Shown in pieces: positions 14,021 to 21,216 of a stretch of 21,216 bases of DNA. Numbering within the stretch: the stretch's first letter is position 1; each line of letters begins with the position of its first letter. The stretch comes from JAURVT01 sp049059935 (GTDB taxonomy: Bacteria; Actinomycetota; Actinomycetes; Propionibacteriales; Nocardioidaceae), in NCBI RefSeq assembly GCF_049059935.1, contig NZ_JBMGQR010000072.1:1-21216 (forward strand), written 5' to 3'. The position numbers and the translations under genes are program-made. A model generated the notes under the pieces. That model was not told where the DNA came from. It did not search any database and worked only from the letters and a program-made list of their open reading frames with translations.

Positions 14021-15280
14021 ATGACAGCTCGCCGACGCGGGTCGCACCGCCCCAAGGTCCTCGCCATCGTGCTCGCGGGCGGCGAGGGCAAGCGCCTGAT
14101 GCCCCTCACGGCCGACCGCGCCAAGCCCGCCGTCCCGTTCGGCGGCATCTACCGGCTGATCGACTTCGCGCTCTCCAACGTGGTCAACTCCGGCTACCTG
14201 CAGGTGGTCGTGCTCACGCAGTACAAGTCGCACAGCCTCGACCGCCACATCACCACCACCTGGCGCCTGTCGTCGGTGCTCGGCAACTACGTCGCCCCCG
14301 TGCCGGCGCAGCAGCGCGTCGGCAAGCACTGGTACCGCGGCAGCTCCGACGCGATCTTCCAGAGCCTCAACCTGATCCGCGACGAGAAGCCCGACATCGT
14401 CGTCGTGGTGGGCGCCGACCACGTCTACCGCATGGACTTCTCGCAGATGGTCGACGCGCACCTCGACTCCGGCGCCGCCGCCACCGTCGCGGCGATCCGT
14501 CAGCCGATCGAGCTGGCCGACCAGTTCGGCGTCATCGACGTCGACGCGTCCGACCCCACGAAGATCTCGGCGTTCCTGGAGAAGCCCACGAACCCGCCGG
14601 GCCTGCCCGACTCCCCCGGCGAGGTGCTGGCGTCGATGGGCAACTACGTCTTCGACGCCGACGCGCTCGTCGACGCCGTCACCCGCGACGCCGACGACGA
14701 CACCTCCAAGCACGACATGGGCGGCGACATCGTCCCCGCGTTCGTCGCCAAGGGGGCCGCCGGCGTCTACGACTTCGGGCGCAACGAGGTGGCCGGATCC
14801 AACGAGCGCGACCGCGCCTACTGGCGCGACGTCGGGACGCTCGACTCCTACTACGACGCGCACACCGAGCTGATCGAGCCGGTGCCCGTGTTCAACCTCT
14901 ACAACGACCAGTGGCCGATTTACACCAGCTACGGCTCGCACCCGCCGGCCAAGATGGTGCGCGGCGCCAAGAAGGAGCCGGCGCACGTCACCGACTCGAT
15001 CGTGTCGCCCGGCGCGATCGTCGCCGGCGGCACCGTCGACGGCTCGGTGCTCTCGCCGCGAGCCTTCGTCGACGCCGGCGCCCAGGTGAGCGACTCGGTG
15101 CTGCTCGACAACGTGACGATCGGCGCGGGCGCCATCGTCAAGCACGCCATCCTCGACAAGAACGTCGTGGTGCCCCCGGGCGCACGCATCGGCGTCGACC
15201 CCGAGGAGGACGCCGCCCGAGGCTTCACGATCAGCGAGTCGGGCCTCGTCGTCGCCGGCAAGGACTTCCGCCTCGACTGA
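14021..15280 (+). CDS. glgC: Glucose-1-phosphate adenylyltransferase
   Basis: This 419-residue enzyme makes ADP-glucose from ATP and glucose-1-phosphate, the donor for glycogen or maltose-1-phosphate. The nucleotidyltransferase domain starts LAIVLAGGEGKRLMPLTADR and continues with KPAVPFGGIYRLIDFALSN, GSSDAIFQSLNLI, VVVGADHVYRMD (the metal-binding Asp region), FLEKP and YWRDVGTLDSYYDAH. The C-terminal 100 residues form a left-handed beta-helix (SIVSPGAIVAGGTVDGSVLS, then VLLDNVTIGAGAIVKHAILD). ATG 14021 is preferred over the upstream ATG/GTG-like starts near 13985 because it is 7 nt after TAGTGT and the domain starts within 15 residues. A hairpin follows the stop, shared with the convergent fadB gene. 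Allosteric effectors cannot be inferred. Confidence 0.96.
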   Translation: MTARRRGSHRPKVLAIVLAGGEGKRLMPLTADRAKPAVPFGGIYRLIDFALSNVVNSGYLQVVVLTQYKSHSLDRHITTTWRLSSVLGNYVAPVPAQQRVGKHWYRGSSDAIFQSLNLIRDEKPDIVVVVGADHVYRMDFSQMVDAHLDSGAAATVAAIRQPIELADQFGVIDVDASDPTKISAFLEKPTNPPGLPDSPGEVLASMGNYVFDADALVDAVTRDADDDTSKHDMGGDIVPAFVAKGAAGVYDFGRNEVAGSNERDRAYWRDVGTLDSYYDAHTELIEPVPVFNLYNDQWPIYTSYGSHPPAKMVRGAKKEPAHVTDSIVSPGAIVAGGTVDGSVLSPRAFVDAGAQVSDSVLLDNVTIGAGAIVKHAILDKNVVVPPGARIGVDPEEDAARGFTISESGLVVAGKDFRLD

Positions 15281-15286
15281 GGATCT

Positions 15287-15326
15287 GTCGGTGCCTCACA
15301 GGGTCATGACCCCCTGAGGCACCGAC
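15287..15326. terminator. Hairpin between convergent glgC and fadB
   Basis: GTCGGTGCCTCA (15287-15298) pairs exactly with TGAGGCACCGAC (15315-15326). The interior holds a GGGTCATGACCC palindrome (15301-15312), so the stem could extend. No T tract is present. It lies 6 nt after glgC and 9 nt before the fadB stop, so it probably ends both transcripts. Confidence 0.85.
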
Positions 15327-15335
15327 GACTCTCGG

Positions 15336-17537
15336 TCAGGCCTGGGCGAACCGCTCGTTCGCGGCGGCCTTGTCGCGCAGCAGCGTGGGCGGGGTGAACC
15401 GCTCGCCGTAGGCGGCGGCGAGCTCGTCGGCCCGCTCGCAGAACGCGGCGACGCCGATGCGACCGTCGGCGGCCTCGTAGCCGTCGACGTACTGCAGCGC
15501 ACCGCCGTACAGCGGCGGGAAGCCGATGCCCATGATCGAGCCGATGTTGGCGTCGGCCACGGTGCGCAGCACGCCTTCCTCGAGGCAGCGGATCGTCTCG
15601 ACCGCCATCACGAAGAGCAGCCGCTCCTGCATGTCGCGGTAGGGGATCTCGTGGCCCTCGGACGCGAACTGCTCGCGCAGCCCCGACCACAGGTGCTTCT
15701 TGCCGCCCTCGGGGTACTCGTAGAACCCGGCACCGGCGGCCTTGCCCTTGCGGCCCTGGTCGACCAGCGAGTCGATCACCTTCTTCGCCCCGGTGACCGG
15801 CAGCTCGATGCCCTCGGCCTCGGCAGCCTTGCGGGCCTCGGCGTCGACCTTCTGGGTGAGCGTCAGCGCCACCTCGTCGATCATCGCGAGCGGCGGCGCG
15901 GGGAACCCGGCGCTCGTCGCGGCGCGCTCGATGGTGACGGGGTCGAGACCTTCGCCGAGCATCTCCGCGCCCTCCATCACCAGCGTGCCGAACACGCGAC
16001 TGGTGAAGAAGCCCCGCGAGTCGTTGACGACGATCGGCGTCTTCTTGATCTGGCGCGTGTAGTCGATGGCGCGGGCGATGGCCTCGTCGGAGGTCTTCTC
16101 GCCGACGATGATCTCGACCAGCGGCATCTTGTCGACGGGCGAGAAGAAGTGGATGCCGATGAAGTCCTCGGCCCGCTCCACGCCGCCGGCCAGGATGGTG
16201 ATCGGCAGCGTCGAGGTGTTCGAGCCCAGCAGCGCGTCGGGCGCCACCACGGGCTCGAGGTCGCCGAACACCTGGTGCTTGAGCTCGACGGACTCGAAGA
16301 CGGCCTCGATGACGAAGTCGCAGCCCTTCAGGTCGGCGTAGTCGTCGCTCGGCGTGATCCGGGCGAGCACCTCGTCGCGCTTCTCGGCGGTGAGGCGGCC
16401 CTTCTCGACCTGGCCGTCCAGCAGCTTCTGGCTGTAGGCCTTGCCCTTCTCGGCGGCCTCGAGACTGACGTCCTTGAGCACGACGTCGATGCCGGCGCGG
16501 GCCGACACGTAGGCCACGCCGGCGCCCATCATGCCGGCGCCGAGGACGGCGAGCCGCTCGGCCTTGCGCTGCGGGATCCCGTCGGGACGCGAGCGTCCGG
16601 CGTTGATCGCCTGCAGGTCGAAGAAGAACGCCTGCGTCATGTTCTTGAACGTCTGGCCGACGACGAGGTCGACCAGGTAGCGCGACTCGATCCGGCTCGC
16701 GGTGTCGAGGTCGACCTGGGCGCCCTCGACGGCCGCGGCCATGATGTTGCGCGGTGCCGGGTAGGGCGCGCCCTTGGTCTGCTTGCGCAGGTTGGCCGGG
16801 AACGCGGGCAGGAACTGCGCGAGCTTCGGCGTGGACGGGGTGCCGCCGGGGATCCGGTAGCCCTTGCGGTCCCACGGCTGGGTGGCGGCCTCCTCGTCGT
16901 CGGCGTGCGCCTCGATCCACGCCTTGGCGGCGGGCACGAGCTCGTCGATGCTGCCGACGAGCTCGTCGACGAGACCGGCGTCCTTGGCACGCGCGGGCTT
17001 CATGCGCGGGCCCTGCAGCAGGATCTTCATCAGCGCGTCCTGCAGGCCGAACATCCGCACCGTGCGGGTGACGCCGCCGCCACCGGGCAGCAGGCCGAGG
17101 GTCACCTCGGGCAGGCCGATCTCGGAGCGACCGTCGTCGACGGCGATCCGGTGGTGCGTGGCCAGCGCGATCTCGAGGCCGCCGCCGAGCGCGGCGCCGT
17201 TGATCGCCGCGACGACCGGACGGCCGAGCGTCTCGAGCAGGCGCAGGGTGTGCTTGATGCCCTCGATCTCGTCGAAGACCGACTGGGCGTCCTCCGGCCC
17301 GGCCTGGACCATCTTCTTCAGGTCGCCGCCGGCGAAGAAGGTCTTCTTCGCGCTGGTGACGACGACGCCGCGCACGTCGTCCTTCTCGGCGACGAGGCGC
17401 TCGACGGCGGCCTTCATCGAGGCCGCGTAGGCCTCGTTCATCGTGTTGGCGCTCTGGTCGGGGTCGTCCAGCGTCAGGACGACGACGCCGTCGTCGCCCC
17501 GGTCGTACCGGACGGTGTTCCGCAGCTGATCTGCCAT
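15336..17537 (-). CDS. fadB: Fatty acid oxidation complex alpha subunit (enoyl-CoA hydratase / 3-hydroxyacyl-CoA dehydrogenase)
   Basis: This 733-residue bifunctional enzyme catalyses steps 2 and 3 of beta-oxidation. The N-terminal crotonase domain (about 10-220) shows the oxyanion-hole segments FFAGGDL and GAALGGGLE, and the two glutamates Glu122 and Glu144 (GLPEVTLGLLPGGGG). The dehydrogenase part begins with the NAD motif VLGAGMMGAG (331-340), followed by VIEAVFE, SNTSTLPI and HFFSPVDKMPLVEII (His463 and Glu475 as the dyad). GFFTSRVF and the C-terminal 3HCDH domains complete it. It resembles mycobacterial FadB (Rv0860-type), which forms an alpha2beta2 trifunctional complex with FadA. ATG 17537 starts 37 nt after the fadA stop, with AGGAG 11 nt upstream. 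fadA precedes it in the same direction, so this is an operon. It ends before a hairpin shared with glgC. Confidence 0.95.
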   Translation of the reverse strand: MADQLRNTVRYDRGDDGVVVLTLDDPDQSANTMNEAYAASMKAAVERLVAEKDDVRGVVVTSAKKTFFAGGDLKKMVQAGPEDAQSVFDEIEGIKHTLRLLETLGRPVVAAINGAALGGGLEIALATHHRIAVDDGRSEIGLPEVTLGLLPGGGGVTRTVRMFGLQDALMKILLQGPRMKPARAKDAGLVDELVGSIDELVPAAKAWIEAHADDEEAATQPWDRKGYRIPGGTPSTPKLAQFLPAFPANLRKQTKGAPYPAPRNIMAAAVEGAQVDLDTASRIESRYLVDLVVGQTFKNMTQAFFFDLQAINAGRSRPDGIPQRKAERLAVLGAGMMGAGVAYVSARAGIDVVLKDVSLEAAEKGKAYSQKLLDGQVEKGRLTAEKRDEVLARITPSDDYADLKGCDFVIEAVFESVELKHQVFGDLEPVVAPDALLGSNTSTLPITILAGGVERAEDFIGIHFFSPVDKMPLVEIIVGEKTSDEAIARAIDYTRQIKKTPIVVNDSRGFFTSRVFGTLVMEGAEMLGEGLDPVTIERAATSAGFPAPPLAMIDEVALTLTQKVDAEARKAAEAEGIELPVTGAKKVIDSLVDQGRKGKAAGAGFYEYPEGGKKHLWSGLREQFASEGHEIPYRDMQERLLFVMAVETIRCLEEGVLRTVADANIGSIMGIGFPPLYGGALQYVDGYEAADGRIGVAAFCERADELAAAYGERFTPPTLLRDKAAANERFAQA

Positions 17538-17574
17538 GTCTGGGTGTGCTCCTGTGGAGGTGGTGTCCGGTGAG

Positions 17575-18786
17575 TCAGATGCGCTCGACGACGGTGGCGA
17601 TGCCCATGCCGCCGCCGACGCAGAGGGTGGCGACGCCGTAGCGCTGGTCGCGACGCTCGAGCTCGTCGACGAGCGTGCCGAGGATCATCGCGCCGGTGGC
17701 GCCGAGCGGGTGGCCCATGGCGATCGCGCCGCCGTTGACGTTGACGATGTCGTGGGGCACCGACATGTCGCGCATGAAGCGCATGACGACCGCGGCGAAG
17801 GCCTCGTTCATCTCGAACAGGTCGATGTCGGTGGCCTCGAGGCCGGCCTTGGCGAGCGCCTTGCGGGTCGCCGGGGCGGGTCCGGTGAGCATGATGGTGG
17901 GCTCGGAGCCGCTGACCGCGGTGGACAGCACCCGGGCGCGCGGACGCAGCCCGTGCCGCTCGCCGGCGGCCTCGCTGCCGATGACGACGAGCGCGGCGCC
18001 GTCGACGATGCCCGAGGAGTTGCCCGCGTGGTGCACGTGGTCGATCGCCTCTACCTTGGTGTACTTCTCGAGCGCGACGGAGTCGAAGCCGCCCATGTCG
18101 CCGATGCCGGCGAACGAGGCGGGCAGCGTCGACAGGCTCTCGACCGTGGTGCCCGGACGGACGAACTCGTCGTGGTCGAGCACGGTGAGGCCGTTGACGT
18201 CGGTGACCGGCACGATCGACTTGGCGAAGTAGCCGTTGGCGATGGCCTTTGCGGCGCGGGCCTGCGACTCGGCGGCGTAGGTGTCGACGTCGGTGCGCGA
18301 CCAGCCCTCGATGGTGGCGATCAGGTCGGCGCCGATGCCCTGCGGCACGAAGTCGGTGGCGAGCGCGGTGCGCGGGTCGAGCGCCCACGGGCCGCCGTCG
18401 GAGGCCATCGGCACCCGGCTCATCGACTCGACGCCGCCGGCGAGGATGAGGTCCTCCCAGCCCGAGCGGATGCGCTGCGAGGCCTGGTTGACGGCCTCGA
18501 GCCCGCTGGCGCAGAAGCGGTTGAGCTGCACACCGGCCACGGTCTCGGGCAGGCCCGCCGCCAGCGCGGCGGTCTTGGCGATGTCGCCGCCCTGGTCGCC
18601 GACGGGGCTGACCACGCCGAGCACGACGTCCTCGATGCCGTCGACGTCGAGCTCGGGGTTGCGCTTGCGCACCTCGTCGATCAGCCCGATCACGAGGTCG
18701 ACCGGCTTCACCTCGTGCAGGGATCCGGTCTTCTTGCCGCGCCCGCGCGGGGTGCGGACGGCGTCGTAGACGAACGCCTCGGTCAT
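17575..18786 (-). CDS. fadA: Acetyl-CoA C-acyltransferase (3-ketoacyl-CoA thiolase, beta subunit)
   Basis: This 403-residue thiolase cleaves 3-ketoacyl-CoA with CoA, the last step of beta-oxidation, or runs in reverse for condensation. The catalytic residues are visible: nucleophile Cys92 in LNRFCASGLEAVNQ, His359 in GGAIAMGHPLGATGA, and Cys389 in LCVGGGMG. NEAFAAV and AGGVESMSRVP are also present. Together with the following fadB it would form the trifunctional complex. ATG 18786 has a GGAGGG ribosome binding site close upstream. About 45 nt further upstream is a TAACTT box, then a palindromic operator over the likely -35 element, so the operon is probably under a repressor of fatty-acid or lipid metabolism. 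Biosynthetic thiolases are similar, but the fadB neighbour favours degradation. Confidence 0.95.
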   Translation of the reverse strand: MTEAFVYDAVRTPRGRGKKTGSLHEVKPVDLVIGLIDEVRKRNPELDVDGIEDVVLGVVSPVGDQGGDIAKTAALAAGLPETVAGVQLNRFCASGLEAVNQASQRIRSGWEDLILAGGVESMSRVPMASDGGPWALDPRTALATDFVPQGIGADLIATIEGWSRTDVDTYAAESQARAAKAIANGYFAKSIVPVTDVNGLTVLDHDEFVRPGTTVESLSTLPASFAGIGDMGGFDSVALEKYTKVEAIDHVHHAGNSSGIVDGAALVVIGSEAAGERHGLRPRARVLSTAVSGSEPTIMLTGPAPATRKALAKAGLEATDIDLFEMNEAFAAVVMRFMRDMSVPHDIVNVNGGAIAMGHPLGATGAMILGTLVDELERRDQRYGVATLCVGGGMGIATVVERI

Positions 18787-18837
18787 GGGCCCTCCAGGGA
18801 TGGGTGTCGGCGGTGCAGCGCTCAGTGCGGGCTCGCC

Positions 18838-18867
18838 AAGTTACCGGCGAGTCACTGACGGTGTCGA
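18838..18867 (-). promoter_or_regulatory. Probable promoter of fadA-fadB
   Basis: On the minus strand TCGACA (18867-18862, one base off TTGACA) is followed after 18 nt by TAACTT (18843-18838, of TANNNT form). The start site would lie near 18831, leaving a leader of roughly 45 nt before ATG 18786. The -35 hexamer lies inside the inverted repeat at 18855-18888. A TATCCT on the same strand at 18896-18891 could be an alternative -10. Confidence 0.5.
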
Positions 18868-18888
18868 TGATGACACCGACACTGTCAG
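18855..18888. promoter_or_regulatory. Nested palindromic operator upstream of fadA
   Basis: CTGACGGTGTC (18855-18865) and GACACTGTCAG (18878-18888) form an 11-bp inverted repeat with one mismatch and a 12-nt spacer. Inside lies a second perfect palindrome, CGGTGTC and GACACCG (18859-18865 and 18872-18878, 6-nt spacer). Such paired half-sites are typical of TetR-type repressors of lipid genes. The regulator is not in view, except that a partial MerR gene lies 2.3 kb away and is an unlikely candidate. Confidence 0.55.
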
Positions 18889-18967
18889 GATAGCGAGCGG
18901 CTGTGTCCGCCACCACAGTCCGGGCGCCCGCCGCACCACCCCGGCTGCCCGACGGGGGCGACCCGGG

Positions 18968-21016
18968 TCAGGCCCGGCGGCGACGACGCACGGCGTCGCC
19001 GGCCAGGACGAGTGCGCCCGCGCCGGCCGTCGTCGCGCCCAGCGCCAGCAGCACCCTCGACGGCCCGCCGGTGTCGGGCAGCGACCCCGCCGGGGCCGAG
19101 ACGCCGGTCGCGGCGTCGTCGTCGGACGCGTCGTCACCGGTGCCCGTGCCCGCGTCGTCGCCGCCCGGCTCGTCCTCGGTCGGGGGCGTGGTGGGCGGCG
19201 CGACGGCCTCGGCGACGAGCACGAAGCCCTGGTTCGCCGCCTCGCCCGCCGCGGTGATCGTGACGGTCTCGCTGTCGTCGCCGCGGACCTCGAGGCCGTC
19301 GGGGGCGGTGGGCGTCACGGTGTAGTCACCGGCGCCGAGGCCGTCGACGAAGTAGCCGCCGTCCGCATCGGTGACGACGGTCTGCGGGACGCCGGGGCCG
19401 TCGACGACCACCTGGACGCCGGGCACCGCGGCGCCGTCGGCGTCGGTGACCTGTCCGCCCACCGACCCGGGCCGCGAGAGCGCGAAGTCCCGACCGGTCA
19501 GGTCGGCACCCGCGACGACCGCGGTGAGCGAGGGCTCGGTGGCGTAGCCGTCGGGCTCGGTGACCTCGATCGTGTACGTCCCGTCGGCCAGGCCGGGGAA
19601 GGCGTAGGTGCCGTCGGCCGCGGTGGCGGTGGTCAGTGCCGTGCCTCCGCCGGACGGCGTCGCCGTCACCTGGACGCCGCCGAGCGGGCCACCGCCCCCG
19701 GTGACGGTGCCCGACACCGACGGCAGCGCGGCGAGCGCGAAGTCCTGGTCGGTGACCGGCTCGGTGTCGACCGTGAAGGGGTCGCGGACGTCGTCGGCGG
19801 TCGTGTAGCCCGCGGGCACGTCGATCGACACCTCGTAGGCGATGCCCGTGGCGTTCTCGTCGAACAGGTAGCGACCGTCGGGGTCGGTGGTGGTGGTCCG
19901 GGGCGTGCCGCCACCGGTCGGGGTGATGGTGACGACGACCCCGCCGACGCCGGTCGCCGCGGCGCCGGTCCCGCTGGTGACGCGGCCCGAGACGGGCTGC
20001 GGGACGATCGCGCGCACCTGGAAGTCGGCGACCGGGTCGGGGTCGTCCCGGCCCACCAGGGTCGAGACGGTGCGCTCGCGCGGACCGACGGCGGCGCACC
20101 CGTCGGCGGGCTCCACCACGACGCGGTAGTCGGTGCGCGTCGCCAGGCCGTCGAAGGAGTACGTGCCGTCGATAGCCGCGGTGGTGGTGTCGACCTCGAC
20201 GCCGTCGGCGGTGAGCAGACGGACGGTCGTGCCGGTGATCGTGCAGGCACCGGCACCGGCCGGGACGGCGATCGTTCCGGTGATCCCGCGGTTGACCGCT
20301 GCGAACCAGGTCTGGAACACCGGGAACCCCGACCTGGCGGTGTAGGTGAGGGTGATGCTGCGCAGCGACACCGTCGGGCGGAACCACCCGGTGGCGCCGA
20401 CCGTGTCGGCGAACGCCGGCGTCCCCGTGCTGCCCGTCAGCGTCTGCGACGCGTCGCTCCACACCGGGAAGTCACCGACGCTCGAGGCGCACCCGGCCGT
20501 GCGCGGCGTGCCGTAGGAGCACGCGTTGAACGACTGTTTGTTGCCGAGCTCGGCGGCCGTCGCCTCGGTGCCGTCGGCCCGCAGGGCGGTGACGCGCACC
20601 TGGTCGGCGTCGACGTCGCCCAGGATCATCGCCCAGCCGCCCGCGGGGGTGGGCGCGTCGAAGGTGTAGGTGGTGGTCGAGCCGCCGGTCGGGGTGTCGG
20701 CCTTGGGCCTCAGGTTCAGGTACCGCCTGCCCTCGCTCGAGCCGAATTGCTGCCCGGGAGGCGTCGCGGCGTTGAAGAACGCGGACGCGCCGCTCTGCAC
20801 GCCCACGCCGCCACCGCGCGAGTCGCTGCGCACCGTCGCCTCCGGGAAGCTCAGGCCCGGCAGCTGCATCGTGGCGGTGTACGCGTTGGGCGAGCCGCCG
20901 AGGTCGGACCAGGTGGCCCAGCCGGTGGTGCGCGCCGCGGACGCGGGCGACCCCAGCGCGACGGCGCCCGCGACGAGCAGGCAGGCGGTGACGAGAGCGA
21001 AAGGTCGACGACCCAT
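18968..21016 (-). CDS. LPXTG cell-wall-anchored protein with CnaB/SdrD-like repeats
   Basis: This 682-residue surface protein has a Sec signal peptide (RRPFALVTACLLVAGAVALG, cleavage near ASA-A at 27-29). An N-terminal beta-rich region of unknown fold spans about 30-240, with Cys166 and Cys176. Four CnaB/carboxypeptidase-regulatory-like repeats lie at about 244-335, 340-430, 431-513 and 517-600, each ending in a (D)GTY-F or DGGYF-type turn followed by Y-V/E motifs. A Pro/Thr/Asp-rich wall-spanning linker (605-645), LPDTG (646-650), a hydrophobic helix and an RRRRRA tail complete a sortase substrate. ATG 21016 is chosen because the signal peptide begins there and GGGGGA precedes it; the extension to 21094 does not look like signal sequence. 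The ligand or role is unknown, with adhesion or stalk function most likely. The sortase is not in the window. Confidence 0.92.
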   Translation of the reverse strand: MGRRPFALVTACLLVAGAVALGSPASAARTTGWATWSDLGGSPNAYTATMQLPGLSFPEATVRSDSRGGGVGVQSGASAFFNAATPPGQQFGSSEGRRYLNLRPKADTPTGGSTTTYTFDAPTPAGGWAMILGDVDADQVRVTALRADGTEATAAELGNKQSFNACSYGTPRTAGCASSVGDFPVWSDASQTLTGSTGTPAFADTVGATGWFRPTVSLRSITLTYTARSGFPVFQTWFAAVNRGITGTIAVPAGAGACTITGTTVRLLTADGVEVDTTTAAIDGTYSFDGLATRTDYRVVVEPADGCAAVGPRERTVSTLVGRDDPDPVADFQVRAIVPQPVSGRVTSGTGAAATGVGGVVVTITPTGGGTPRTTTTDPDGRYLFDENATGIAYEVSIDVPAGYTTADDVRDPFTVDTEPVTDQDFALAALPSVSGTVTGGGGPLGGVQVTATPSGGGTALTTATAADGTYAFPGLADGTYTIEVTEPDGYATEPSLTAVVAGADLTGRDFALSRPGSVGGQVTDADGAAVPGVQVVVDGPGVPQTVVTDADGGYFVDGLGAGDYTVTPTAPDGLEVRGDDSETVTITAAGEAANQGFVLVAEAVAPPTTPPTEDEPGGDDAGTGTGDDASDDDAATGVSAPAGSLPDTGGPSRVLLALGATTAGAGALVLAGDAVRRRRRA

Positions 21017-21093
21017 GGGTCCCCCAGGTCTCAGGTGCGCCCGACTCGCACCGGCGGCAGTGATCAGCAGCACTCTAAACGGAGGAGGTGTCA

Positions 21094-21099
21094 TAGGCT
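21094..21099 (+). promoter_or_regulatory. -10 box of the MerR-type gene (TAGGCT, 6 nt, GTG)
   Basis: TAGGCTCGCGGCGTG precedes the regulator, giving a leaderless arrangement. A GGAGGAGG lies about 17 nt before the GTG, which is too far for a good ribosome binding site. The surface-protein gene diverges from the same 89-nt region; a TAGAGT at 21077-21072 on the minus strand could be its -10. Confidence 0.5.
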
Positions 21100-21105
21100 C
21101 GCGGC

Positions 21106-21216
21106 GTGACCGCAGGGCAGGACGAGACCGCCGCCGGGCTGACGGTCGACCAGCTGGCCACCCGCGTCGGGATGACGGTGCGCAACGTCCGCTTCTACGC
21201 CGGCCGCGGCCTGATG
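21106..21216 (+). CDS. MerR-family transcriptional regulator, N-terminal part (cut by window end)
   Basis: Only 37 codons are present. After a short leader (MTAGQDETAAG) comes LTVDQLATRVGMTVRNVRFY, then AGRGLM. This is the MerR helix-turn-helix and start of the wing, as in regulators that bind dyads between -35 and -10. The effector domain and any metal- or drug-sensing residues lie outside the window. GTG 21106 is the likely start, fitting the TAGGCT box 6 nt upstream. It is divergent from the LPXTG gene across 89 nt and might regulate it or itself, which cannot be decided here. Confidence 0.85.
   Translation, partial: MTAGQDETAAGLTVDQLATRVGMTVRNVRFYAGRGLM

Noticed and set aside
15651..17573. 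Plus-strand open frame of 640 codons opposite fadB
   Set aside because: It is antisense shadow of a well-conserved enzyme, with no recognisable domain.
18785..21109. Plus-strand open frame of 774 codons opposite the LPXTG gene
   Set aside because: The translation is low-complexity Gly/Arg/Val shadow. The minus frame has a signal peptide, repeats and LPDTG.
1..21216. tRNA, rRNA, CRISPR, transposase or phage attachment sites
   Set aside because: None was seen. There is no spaced direct-repeat array, no integrase or transposase product, and no tRNA-like cloverleaf with a TTC-arm was recognised by eye.

Overview
The window is about 70% GC or higher, uses GTG starts freely and TGA stops almost throughout, and is densely packed. 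It encodes actinobacterial families: a mycothiol-dependent maleylpyruvate isomerase-type DinB protein, the GlgA/GlgM-GlgC pair, a FadA-FadB trifunctional complex, a metY-metX pair and an LPXTG surface protein. This points to a chromosomal segment of a high-GC actinomycete. A Nocardioidaceae-like organism (Aeromicrobium or Nocardioides type) is my guess from gene content and cannot be proven here. I see no phage, IS element, CRISPR array, rRNA or tRNA.

Layout. 1-1620 (+): the end of O-acetylhomoserine sulfhydrylase, then homoserine O-acetyltransferase (methionine synthesis). They converge, across a long hairpin, on a minus-strand pair (1728-3252): a DinB/TIGR03086 protein followed by a coiled-coil protein of unknown function. 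3385-7192 (-): a five-gene block with four SDR-fold proteins and a histidine phosphatase. The genes are packed with a 4-nt overlap and 3-16-nt gaps, except one 76-nt gap. 7291-9612 (-): a FAS1 lipoprotein and a five-helix membrane molybdoenzyme. 9907-10713 (-): a transglutaminase-like cysteine protease fold. 10714-11101: a 388-nt non-coding stretch with three 41-nt palindromes. 11102-15280: the glycogen / maltose-1-phosphate pair glgA (-) and glgC (+), separated by a small LuxR-type regulator and a secreted ScyD/ScyE-like protein. 15336-18786 (-): the fadA-fadB beta-oxidation operon, with a palindromic operator over its likely -35 box. 18968-21016 (-): a sortase-anchored protein with CnaB-like repeats. 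21106-end (+): the start of a MerR regulator.

Three features are most worth a second look. First, a family of 41-nt palindromes lies downstream of glgA, and a related hairpin core sits downstream of the transglutaminase gene. Second, six transcription units begin with the same short arrangement: a TAGNNT box 6-7 nt before ATG or GTG, as expected for leaderless mRNAs. One of these boxes contains the stop codon of the gene before it. Third, the molybdoenzyme carries a twin-arginine-like motif directly before its last membrane helix, suggesting dual Sec/Tat insertion. I found no clearly new multi-gene system; most genes are core metabolism or surface functions.
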